From NCBI GenBank assembly GCA_020636005.1, contig JACJYR010000002.1, positions 248,001 through 312,000 of the forward strand: a stretch of 64,000 bases of DNA. Direction: 5' to 3'. This DNA is from Lewinellaceae bacterium. GTDB taxonomy: Bacteria; Bacteroidota; Bacteroidia; Chitinophagales; Saprospiraceae. The position numbers and the translations under genes are program-made. Shown here piece by piece: positions 8,830-15,602 of the stretch; positions within the stretch are counted from its first letter, which is position 1; each line of letters begins with the position of its first letter. Below the pieces are notes generated by a model. It was not told the origin of the DNA and did no database searches. It saw only the letters and a program-made list of their open reading frames with translations.

Positions 8830-9822
8830 ATGGTAAAAATCGGCAACATAGCATTGGGTGAATTCCCACTATTGCTCGCCCCGATGGAGGATGTGAGCGA
8901 TCCGCCCTTCCGCAGGCTGTGCAAGGAACATGGGGCGGACATGATGTACACGGAGTTCATCAGTGCCGCCGGTTTGGTACACGACGCCGCCAAAAGTTTC
9001 CAAAAACTTGACATCTACGATTACGAAAGGCCTATCGGCATCCAGTATTTTGGCGGCCAATTGGACTTTATGATAGAGGCCGCCCACATCGTCGAAAATG
9101 CCAACCCCGATGTGATTGACATCAACTTCGGCTGCCCCGTCGCCAAGGTCGCCTGCAAAATGGCGGGCGCCGGCCTCCTGCAGGACATCCCCAAAATGGT
9201 GGAACTTACAGAGGCCGTCGTGAAAAGCACCAAAAAGCCCGTCACCGTAAAAACCCGCCTCGGCTGGGACGAAAAGACGATCAACATCGTGGAAGTCGCC
9301 GAACGTCTGCAGGATGTGGGCATCCAGGCACTGACCATCCACGGCCGTACCCGCAAGCAGATGTACAAGGGCGAGGCCGACTGGACGCAGATAGCCGCCG
9401 TGAAAAACAACCCCCGCATGAGCATCCCCATCTTCGGCAACGGCGACGTGGACTCCCCGCAGAAAGCCCTGGAATACCGAAACCGCTTCGGCGTGGACGG
9501 CATTATGATCGGCCGTGCGAGCATTGGCTACCCTTGGGTTTTCCGGGAAATAAAGCACTTTTTTGAAACGGGCGAACTGCTGCCACCACCCTCCACCGAA
9601 GAGCGGGTGGAAGCAGCCCGGCAGCACCTTTCCCATGCTATCGAATGGAAGGGGCCAAAGCTCGGCGTGTTGGAAACAAGGCGCCATTATACCAACTATT
9701 TCAGGGGTTTCCCCAATATCAAAACTTTTAGGAGCGAACTGGTTACCGAGGATGAGCCTGAAGCGCTTTTTGGGATCTTGGATAAAATTTTAGCGGAATA
9801 CGGGGAGCTTGAGTTGGCTTAA
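8830..9822 (+). CDS. dusB: tRNA-dihydrouridine synthase, DusB type
   Basis: 330 residues. FMN-dependent enzyme that reduces specific uridines of the tRNA D-loop to dihydrouridine with NADPH. The TIM barrel opens APMEDVSDPPFRRLC. The active-site motif INFGCPVAKVACKMAGAG contains the catalytic Cys102. Flavin and substrate motifs follow: IHGRTRKQMYKGEADW, IFGNGDVDS and GIMIGRASIGYPWVF. A helical C-terminal domain recognises tRNA. The length is normal and the gene looks complete. The next gene, an antitoxin-like ORF, starts 32 bp downstream on the same strand, but the two need not be functionally linked. Confidence 0.95.
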   Translation: MVKIGNIALGEFPLLLAPMEDVSDPPFRRLCKEHGADMMYTEFISAAGLVHDAAKSFQKLDIYDYERPIGIQYFGGQLDFMIEAAHIVENANPDVIDINFGCPVAKVACKMAGAGLLQDIPKMVELTEAVVKSTKKPVTVKTRLGWDEKTINIVEVAERLQDVGIQALTIHGRTRKQMYKGEADWTQIAAVKNNPRMSIPIFGNGDVDSPQKALEYRNRFGVDGIMIGRASIGYPWVFREIKHFFETGELLPPPSTEERVEAARQHLSHAIEWKGPKLGVLETRRHYTNYFRGFPNIKTFRSELVTEDEPEALFGILDKILAEYGELELA

Positions 9823-9854
9823 GTGGAACATTTTAATCATCAAAATTTTCAAAC

Positions 9855-10094
9855 ATGAAAGCGATTGAAGTGAACGCACATATTGATGGTAAGGGAAACA
9901 TCAAGTTGCCATCCCCGCTTAAGGTAAAAGATAAGGATGTGAAAATCATTGTGCTGATTCCAGAAGACGATGATGTGTATGATGATTCATGGCTAAAAGG
10001 CCTATCGGCCAATCCAGCTTTCGGGTTCTTGAATGAACCGGAAGAGGACATTTATAACTTAAATGACGGAACTCCCATCATCAATGAAGTATAA
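9855..10094 (+). CDS. antitoxin-like protein paired with a broken MazF/PemK toxin
   Basis: 79 residues. The N-terminal beta-rich part (MKAIEVNAHIDGKGNIKLPS ... VKIIVLIPE) resembles the small DNA-binding or antitoxin proteins that precede PemK/MazF toxins. The acidic tail NEPEEDIYNLNDG is typical of the toxin-binding C-terminus. Its stop overlaps by 11 bp the start of a toxin ORF, which is the classic toxin-antitoxin arrangement. The toxin is truncated, so this is probably an orphan antitoxin, either relic or still regulatory. The family assignment rests on pattern and context only. Confidence 0.65.
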   Translation: MKAIEVNAHIDGKGNIKLPSPLKVKDKDVKIIVLIPEDDDVYDDSWLKGLSANPAFGFLNEPEEDIYNLNDGTPIINEV

Positions 10095-10161
10095 AATAAT
10101 CCTTGTGCCATTTCCTTTTGATGATTTGAGCGGGACAAAAGTTAGACCTGCAATTTTCTGA
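10084..10161 (+). pseudogene. truncated MazF/PemK-like toxin (N-terminal 25 residues)
   Basis: ATG at 10084-10086 inside the antitoxin gene encodes MKYKIILVPFPFDDLSGTKV followed by RPAIF and a TGA at 10159-10161. VPFPFDDLSGTKVRPA is the hallmark N-terminus of the MazF/PemK mRNA interferase fold (normally about 110 residues). The remaining 80 or more residues, with the rest of the active site, are absent in all three downstream frames. The following sequence, to about 10320, is AT-rich non-coding DNA. This looks like a deletion rather than a simple frameshift. Confidence 0.75.
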
Positions 10162-10264
10162 AGCTACCATTTCGACAGTTAAACAACCATTAAGTACATC
10201 ATAGAAATCTGTTTGGGAAATTTGGTTTTAATAAACACTTGATAATCAAGTTTGTAAATCGATT

Positions 10265-10320
10265 TCAAACAAATTCAAACAACTCAAACAATTTCAAACA
10301 ACTTCTCAACCACCAACCCT
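10265..10320 (+). repeat. degenerate TTCAAACAA-type tandem words before cca
   Basis: At least four imperfect units of TTCAAACAA/CTCAAACAA run together here, directly before the probable cca start. A similar word cluster (ACAAATTCAAACAACT) sits at 32107-32122 before the ABC transporter gene. Confidence 0.5.
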
Positions 10321-11781
10321 TTGGTTTTCAACATTCAACCGCACGAAAGAGAGATTTTCAACACGGTGGCAAAAGCCGCCAGGCAGTGCAATGTGCCTGC
10401 TTATGTAGTAGGCGGCTATGTACGTGACCGGCTGCTGGCACGGCCTACCGACGACATTGACTTCGTCTGTGTTGGCGACGGGATACGCCTGGCGCAGGTA
10501 GTTGCCAGCATGCTGTCGCCCCGGCCCAGGGTGGTCGTGTACAGCCGCTTCGGCACGGCCATGCTCCGGCACAACGACATGGAACTGGAATTCGTCGGTG
10601 CCAGAAAAGAAAGCTACCGGGCCGACAGCCGCAAGCCCGATGTGGAGGAAGGCACTCTCGAAGATGACCAGCTCCGCCGGGATTTTACCATCAACGCCCT
10701 GGCCGTCAGCCTGAACGACGAGGACTTCGGCACCATCCTCGACCCTTTCGATGGGCTGTCGCATTTGGAACAAAAGCTGCTGAAAACGCCAATTGACCCT
10801 GGCCAGACCTTTGCCGACGACCCACTCCGCATGATGCGGGCCATCCGCTTTGCCACCCAGCTTGATTTCCGCATTGAGGACGAAACCTTCCAAGCCATTT
10901 CAAAATACCGAAACCGCATCCACATCGTGTCGCAGGAGCGCATCACGGCGGAAATGGAGAAGATATTGGCCTCGGCAAAACCTTCCATTGGCTTTAAGCT
11001 GCTTTTCAATACGGGTTTGCTGAAAATCATTTTCCCGGAATTTGTGGCGCTGCACGGCGTGGAGGTGAGGAACGGCATCGGCCACAAGGACAACTTTTAC
11101 CACACCCTGCAAGTGGTGGACAACCTCTGCCACAAGTCGAAAGACATCTGGCTGCGCTGGGCCGCCATGCTGCACGATATTGCCAAACCGCCCACCAAGC
11201 GCTTCAACGATACAGAAGGCTGGACTTTCCATGGCCACGAAAACCTGGGCGCTGCGATGGTGCCACGCATTTTCAAAAAACTCCGGCTACCGCAGAACGA
11301 GCACATGAAGTTCGTGCAGAAAATGGTTCAACTTCACCTGCGCCCTATCGCCCTGACACAGGAAGAAATCACTGATAGCGCCGTGCGCCGCCTCCTCTTC
11401 GATGCCGGCGACGACATTGACGCCCTGATGCTGCTGGCCGAGGCCGACATCACCTCGAAGAACGACACCAAGGTGAAAAAATACCTCCGCAACTACCAGT
11501 ACCTCCGCCAGCGCTTGGTGGAAGTGGAGGAAAGCGACCGTATGCGCAACTGGCAGCCGCCCGTCTCCGGTATTGATATTATGAACACTTTTGAAATACC
11601 GCCGAGCCGGGAGGTTGGCACTATCAAAAATGCCATCCGGGAGGCGATTTTGGATGGGGAGGTGAAGAACACTTTTGAGGCGGCGTATGGTTTTATGCTG
11701 GAGAAGGGGAAGGAGTTGGGGTTGGAGGCGAAGCATATCCTTACTGAAAGCACGGTTGAAACCGTAGAAGAAAAACCCTAA
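10321..11781 (+). CDS. CCA tRNA nucleotidyltransferase / poly(A) polymerase family with HD domain
   Basis: 486 residues. The nucleotidyltransferase head carries the class II motif VVGGYVRDRLL and the metal-binding pair DDIDF. The RRDFTINALAVS motif follows, then the neck (DPLRMMRAIRFATQ) that contacts the nucleotide. The C-terminal half has an HD phosphohydrolase domain (FYHTLQVVDNLC ... MLHDIAKPP ... TFHGHE). The role is to add or repair the 3-prime CCA end of tRNAs. There is no ATG near the N-terminus; the most likely start is TTG at 10321, giving MVFNIQPHEREIFNTV, close to the usual family start. The sequence just upstream is a tandem-word repeat, so the native start region may have been disturbed. 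Confidence 0.9.
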   Translation: MVFNIQPHEREIFNTVAKAARQCNVPAYVVGGYVRDRLLARPTDDIDFVCVGDGIRLAQVVASMLSPRPRVVVYSRFGTAMLRHNDMELEFVGARKESYRADSRKPDVEEGTLEDDQLRRDFTINALAVSLNDEDFGTILDPFDGLSHLEQKLLKTPIDPGQTFADDPLRMMRAIRFATQLDFRIEDETFQAISKYRNRIHIVSQERITAEMEKILASAKPSIGFKLLFNTGLLKIIFPEFVALHGVEVRNGIGHKDNFYHTLQVVDNLCHKSKDIWLRWAAMLHDIAKPPTKRFNDTEGWTFHGHENLGAAMVPRIFKKLRLPQNEHMKFVQKMVQLHLRPIALTQEEITDSAVRRLLFDAGDDIDALMLLAEADITSKNDTKVKKYLRNYQYLRQRLVEVEESDRMRNWQPPVSGIDIMNTFEIPPSREVGTIKNAIREAILDGEVKNTFEAAYGFMLEKGKELGLEAKHILTESTVETVEEKP

Positions 11782-11823
11782 ACTTTTGTTTTTGAGTAAC
11801 TTAGCGTCCTTATCCAAGTTTTT

Positions 11824-13023
11824 ATGCTGACAAGAATCGAAATAGAAAATTTCAAGTCCATCTACAAAGAGTCCATCGAACTGGGCCGGGTGAACGTGTT
11901 CATCGGGGAGAATGGCTGCGGGAAGACGAATATTTTGGAGGCGGTGGGGATGGCGAGCGCAAGGTTTCAAAATAAAATAAGTAACGATGAACTTGCTTTA
12001 AAAGGAATAAGAGTATCAAAACCATCAATTACTATCAGTTCATTTAAAGGACTTAAGCAGAAAAAGCATTTTTATATTAAATGCCACTTTAAAGCAAAAT
12101 ATGATGATTTTAACCTTATTCTCCCTTTCAAAATGTCACCAAAAAGTCCGGATGATATTTATTCTCAATGGAACGATTATGCAAAATCAGATTATTCAGA
12201 AGTTAATTTTGCAGAAGTTAATAAAATTATCGCAAAAGAGGTAGAGCAATTGGTCAATGAAATAAAACTTCAGAAATCAAATTCTTCATCTCAACCAGCG
12301 GAACCTTATATTAGACAGGCTCTATTGTTAAGGATGACAGGTTATCTACCTGACTTTAAAATGTACACACTTTCAACAGAAGTATTACGGGGCATCGGCG
12401 GCAGAAGTTTTGACATCCCTGGTATTCATGGTGAAAATTTAGACGTATTAATTGCAAGTTTAGCAAAAGAAGAATTTTCTCAACTCATTGACCACTCGCA
12501 TTTCATCTCCTGGCTTGAAGAAATAGTCATAGATAAAGAAGGCACCCTCCGCCTACAAGGTCACAACCTCAACCTCAGCCAGTCCAAGCTCTATTTCCGT
12601 GACAAGTTCATGGCAAAGAAAAACAACATCTTCTCTGCTGAAAACGCCAACGAGGGTATCCTGCACATCCTGTTTTACCTGGCACTTTTCATCAGCAAAC
12701 GGACGCCGAAGTTTTTTGCAATTGACAATATCGAGACAGCGCTGAACCCACAGCTGTGCAGGGCTTTAATGGTGGAGTTGGTGAAATTGGCCAAGAAAAA
12801 CGACAAGCAGGTTTTAATTACCACGCACAATCCAGCCATATTGGATGGCCTGAACCTGCACGATGACGAAGTTAGATTGTTTATCGTGGAAAGAGATTTC
12901 AAAGGCCATACCCGGGTGGAGAGATTGAAAATAAAACCTGACGCCGAGGTGGATGGCCAACGCCTCAAACTTTCCGAACTATGGATGCGGGGATACTTGG
13001 GAGCCATACCACAACATTTTTAG
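11824..13023 (+). CDS. AAA15/21-type (OLD/RecF-like) ATPase, probable defence component
   Basis: 399 residues. The N-terminus MLTRIEIENFKSIYKESIEL and the Walker A loop GENGCGKTN (about residues 28-36) are typical of ABC-ATPase-fold proteins of the OLD/RecF/AAA15 group. The late signature-like region SAENANEGILHILFYLAL, the Walker B-like FFAIDNIETALNP and the H-switch LITTHNPAIL complete the fold. The usual Walker B DE pair reads DN here. The middle of the gene (about 11980-12510) is much more AT-rich than both ends, suggesting a recombined variable domain. It is followed 4 bp later by a TOPRIM-like gene, an arrangement seen in AbiL/Gabija-like anti-phage modules. The defence role is inferred from this pairing only. 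Confidence 0.8.
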   Translation: MLTRIEIENFKSIYKESIELGRVNVFIGENGCGKTNILEAVGMASARFQNKISNDELALKGIRVSKPSITISSFKGLKQKKHFYIKCHFKAKYDDFNLILPFKMSPKSPDDIYSQWNDYAKSDYSEVNFAEVNKIIAKEVEQLVNEIKLQKSNSSSQPAEPYIRQALLLRMTGYLPDFKMYTLSTEVLRGIGGRSFDIPGIHGENLDVLIASLAKEEFSQLIDHSHFISWLEEIVIDKEGTLRLQGHNLNLSQSKLYFRDKFMAKKNNIFSAENANEGILHILFYLALFISKRTPKFFAIDNIETALNPQLCRALMVELVKLAKKNDKQVLITTHNPAILDGLNLHDDEVRLFIVERDFKGHTRVERLKIKPDAEVDGQRLKLSELWMRGYLGAIPQHF

Positions 13024-13027
13024 CCCT

Positions 13028-13699
13028 ATGAAATTCGGGATCATTGCAGAAGGTTGGAGTGATGTGGCAGTTTTGGAAAACATCCTCCTCGGTAAAGGAT
13101 TGATTGTTAAATCATCTGATGTGCTTCCATTGAGGCCAGAAAGAATGACCGACGAAACTGACATGAGCACCAAAAAACCAGAAGCATTCAGCAATTGGAG
13201 TTTGGTAAAACAGGAGTGCCAGGACAGGATAAAAATCAGCTATTTTTTAGGCGACAGGAACATCGTAGAAAATGACAGGAAGCTTATTATCCATATTGAT
13301 ACAGCAGAATGCGGGGAGCAGGGTTTTGAGGTGGAAAGGCCAGCTAAAGGAACAGATTACTGCCTAACATTGCGAGAAAAAACAATTGACAAAATCAGCA
13401 AATGGCTTGACAATCAATTCCTTGACGACACCTATTTTGCTATTGCCATAGAAGAAACAGAGGCATGGATTCACGCTTTGTACGAAAACAAAGACACCTC
13501 GAAGTCAGCCAACCCAAAAGAAGCGTTCCAAAAGTTTTTATCAAAAAAAGGAATCAAAACTCCAACCAACGATACCTATAAACGGGCAAAAATATTGGCC
13601 GACAATTTTACCAAATTGAACAAAAGAAAAATAAAGGACTGCTTAGACAACAACCCATCCTTGAAGATGTTTGTGGAATCGCTTCCAGCTGTAAATTGA
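13028..13699 (+). CDS. TOPRIM/DUF4276-like partner of the upstream ATPase
   Basis: 223 residues from ATG 13028; an ORF extending upstream to 12953 would overlap the ATPase. The opening MKFGIIAEGWSDVAVLENIL has the EGxSDxxxL motif of TOPRIM domains, and the later KLIIHIDTAE supplies a candidate acidic metal site. The motif AIEETEAWIHALY is like that of DUF4276/RloB-type proteins. No signal peptide or membrane span. The 4-bp gap to the ATPase implies co-translation. In comparable two-gene modules the TOPRIM protein is the nuclease and the ATPase is the sensor or regulator. Family membership is a pattern judgement, not a search result. The stop lies 2 bp before the rimO ATG. Confidence 0.7.
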   Translation: MKFGIIAEGWSDVAVLENILLGKGLIVKSSDVLPLRPERMTDETDMSTKKPEAFSNWSLVKQECQDRIKISYFLGDRNIVENDRKLIIHIDTAECGEQGFEVERPAKGTDYCLTLREKTIDKISKWLDNQFLDDTYFAIAIEETEAWIHALYENKDTSKSANPKEAFQKFLSKKGIKTPTNDTYKRAKILADNFTKLNKRKIKDCLDNNPSLKMFVESLPAVN

Positions 13700-13701
13700 A
13701 T

Positions 13702-15021
13702 ATGAAGACAAAAAAACTACATAAAGACAAAGTCAACGTCATCACCCTCGGCTGCTCCAAAAACCTGGTGGACAGCGAGAACCTTATCACGCAATTGCGG
13801 GCGAACGAGTACGAAGTGGTACATGACAGCAACGATGAGGACGCCAACATCGTCATCGTGAACACCTGCGGCTTCATTGACGTGGCCAAGCAGGAGAGCA
13901 TTGACACCATCCTGGAATATGCCGGGGTGAAAAGCGAGGGCGGCATTGACAAACTCTACGTCACCGGCTGCCTCTCGCACCGCTACATGGACGAACTGGA
14001 ACAGGAAATCCCGGAAGTGGATGCCTGGTTTGGCACGATGGAACTGCCCGGCCTGCTCGCCAAGCTCGATGCCAACTACCAGCACGAACTCATCGGGGAG
14101 CGCCTCATCACCACCCCGCCCCACTATGCCTACCTGAAAATCTCGGAGGGCTGCAACCGCACCTGCTCCTTTTGCGCCATCCCACTGATGCGGGGCAAGC
14201 ATGTGTCGAGGCCCATCGAGCAATTGGTGAAAGAGGCCCAAAGCCTCGCCCGCCGTGGCGTGAAAGAACTCATGCTCATCGCCCAGGAGCTCACCTACTA
14301 CGGCCTCGACATTTATAAAAAAAGGGAACTGGGACAACTGCTCGACGCCCTTTGCGAAGTGGAAGGCATCGAATGGATCAGGCTGCACTATGCCTATCCG
14401 AGCAAGTTCCCGGTAGAAATTTTCGACGTGATGGCCCGGCAACCAAAAGTCTGCAACTACCTCGACATGCCGCTGCAACACGCCGCCAATGGCGTGCTGG
14501 AAAGGATGCGCCGCCAAATCACCCGGGAGGAAACGACCGAACTGGTCCGGCTGGCCAGGGAACAGGTGCCGGGCATCGCCATCCGCACGACAATGCTCAT
14601 TGGTTTTCCTGGCGAAACGGAGGAGGAGTTTCAGGAACTGTGCGATTTTGTAAAAGAGATGGAATTCGAGCGGCTCGGCGTTTTTCAATATTCCCATGAA
14701 GAAAATACCTCCGCTCACGACCTTGAAGACGACGTGCCAGATGAAGTGAAAGCCGACCGTGCTGCCCGCCTCATGGAAATCCAACAGGAAATATCTTTTA
14801 GGAAAAACCTTGAAAAGGTCAACCAAACCTACAAAGTCCTGTTCGACAGGAAGGAAGGCGGCTACTTTGTGGGCCGCACCGAATTTGACTCCCCCGAAGT
14901 GGACAACGAAGTGCTGGTAGATGCCAAAACGCAGTTTGTGCGGATAGGTGATTTTGCGGAAGTGAAAATTACGGACGCTGCCGAGTTCGACCTGTTCGGG
15001 GAGATCGTTTCGAAAAAATGA
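13702..15021 (+). CDS. rimO: ribosomal protein uS12 methylthiotransferase RimO
   Basis: 439 residues from ATG 13702; a TTG six bases upstream is less likely. RimO adds a methylthio group to a conserved Asp of ribosomal protein S12. The N-terminal UPF0004 domain supplies three Cys for the auxiliary cluster (LGCSKNLVDSENL, NTCGFID, TGCLSHRY). The radical-SAM motif is CNRTCSFCAIPLMRG (CxxxCxxC). The C-terminal TRAM domain starts near KVNQTYKVLFDRKEGG. RimO is distinguished from MiaB by the LGCSKN opening and the CSFCAIPLMRG context. It follows the ATPase/TOPRIM pair by 2 bp but is a housekeeping gene, so that pair was probably inserted upstream of it. Confidence 0.95.
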   Translation: MKTKKLHKDKVNVITLGCSKNLVDSENLITQLRANEYEVVHDSNDEDANIVIVNTCGFIDVAKQESIDTILEYAGVKSEGGIDKLYVTGCLSHRYMDELEQEIPEVDAWFGTMELPGLLAKLDANYQHELIGERLITTPPHYAYLKISEGCNRTCSFCAIPLMRGKHVSRPIEQLVKEAQSLARRGVKELMLIAQELTYYGLDIYKKRELGQLLDALCEVEGIEWIRLHYAYPSKFPVEIFDVMARQPKVCNYLDMPLQHAANGVLERMRRQITREETTELVRLAREQVPGIAIRTTMLIGFPGETEEEFQELCDFVKEMEFERLGVFQYSHEENTSAHDLEDDVPDEVKADRAARLMEIQQEISFRKNLEKVNQTYKVLFDRKEGGYFVGRTEFDSPEVDNEVLVDAKTQFVRIGDFAEVKITDAAEFDLFGEIVSKK

Positions 15022-15524
15022 CTTTTTTACATCAACTTGTCAAAACGGTTTTCAAACCCAACTTCATGGAACAACCCACCGCCGCTTACCTGGTAAAAAT
15101 GCAAAACCCAATCCTCCAGGCATCCGTTGTAATGGGGGCCATTCTGGTGGTGGATATTTTGGCCAAATTCCTCCAATCGGCGGGCATGGACATTGAGCAG
15201 CGTTTTCCCTGGACGGTGACTGCCTCATTTATCCTGTTCTTTGCGGTGGGCAACAGCATGTTCAGTTTGTTGTCAAAAAACATGGACAGCTATTGGACCC
15301 GCTCTATACTCAGCTATGTTGGCCTGGCCGGATTTTCGGGATTGGTGGCCTACCTTTTTTCCTCCCTGGGCATCAATGAAGCTGGATCCTACCGGTGGCT
15401 GTACATCGTGCTCACTTTTGGTTACCTGTTGTTTCTTACCATTATCGGGTTGATGAAAAAAATCGTCGAGTTTGCGCAACGGGAAGAATGGAACCAGCCC
15501 CGCCTGCGGAAAAGGAAGAAATAG
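15018..15524 (+). CDS. four-span membrane protein, uncharacterised
   Basis: 168 residues. The ATG (15018) overlaps the rimO stop as ATGA, which argues for translational coupling and for this start, although a start at 15066 (MEQPTAAYLV) is possible. About four hydrophobic spans: VVMGAILVVDILAKFL, WTVTASFILFFAVGN, ILSYVGLAGFSGLVAYLF and WLYIVLTFGYLLFLTIIG. The basic C-terminus is RLRKRKK. No family recognised. A terminator follows at 15544-15580. Confidence 0.7.
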   Translation: MTFLHQLVKTVFKPNFMEQPTAAYLVKMQNPILQASVVMGAILVVDILAKFLQSAGMDIEQRFPWTVTASFILFFAVGNSMFSLLSKNMDSYWTRSILSYVGLAGFSGLVAYLFSSLGINEAGSYRWLYIVLTFGYLLFLTIIGLMKKIVEFAQREEWNQPRLRKRKK

Positions 15525-15543
15525 GCACGCATAGGCTCAAAGA

Positions 15544-15580
15544 AAAAGCCGCCAGGATTACTTGTAACCTGGCGGCTTTT
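15544..15580. terminator. bidirectional terminator between convergent genes
   Basis: Perfect 13-bp arms AAAAGCCGCCAGG (15544-15556) and CCTGGCGGCTTTT (15568-15580), loop 11 nt. It sits between the rightward membrane protein gene (ends 15524) and the leftward OmpA gene (ends 15603), with A/T tracts on both sides. Confidence 0.8.
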
Positions 15581-15602
15581 GACATTGCATGAATGACGTT
15601 CC

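Noticed and set aside
8869..9687. 272-codon minus-strand frame opposite dusB, and similar long antisense frames over rimO, icd and the ABC exporter
   Set aside because: Each lies inside a clearly coding gene on the other strand and has His/Gly/Val-rich shadow composition with no recognisable family.
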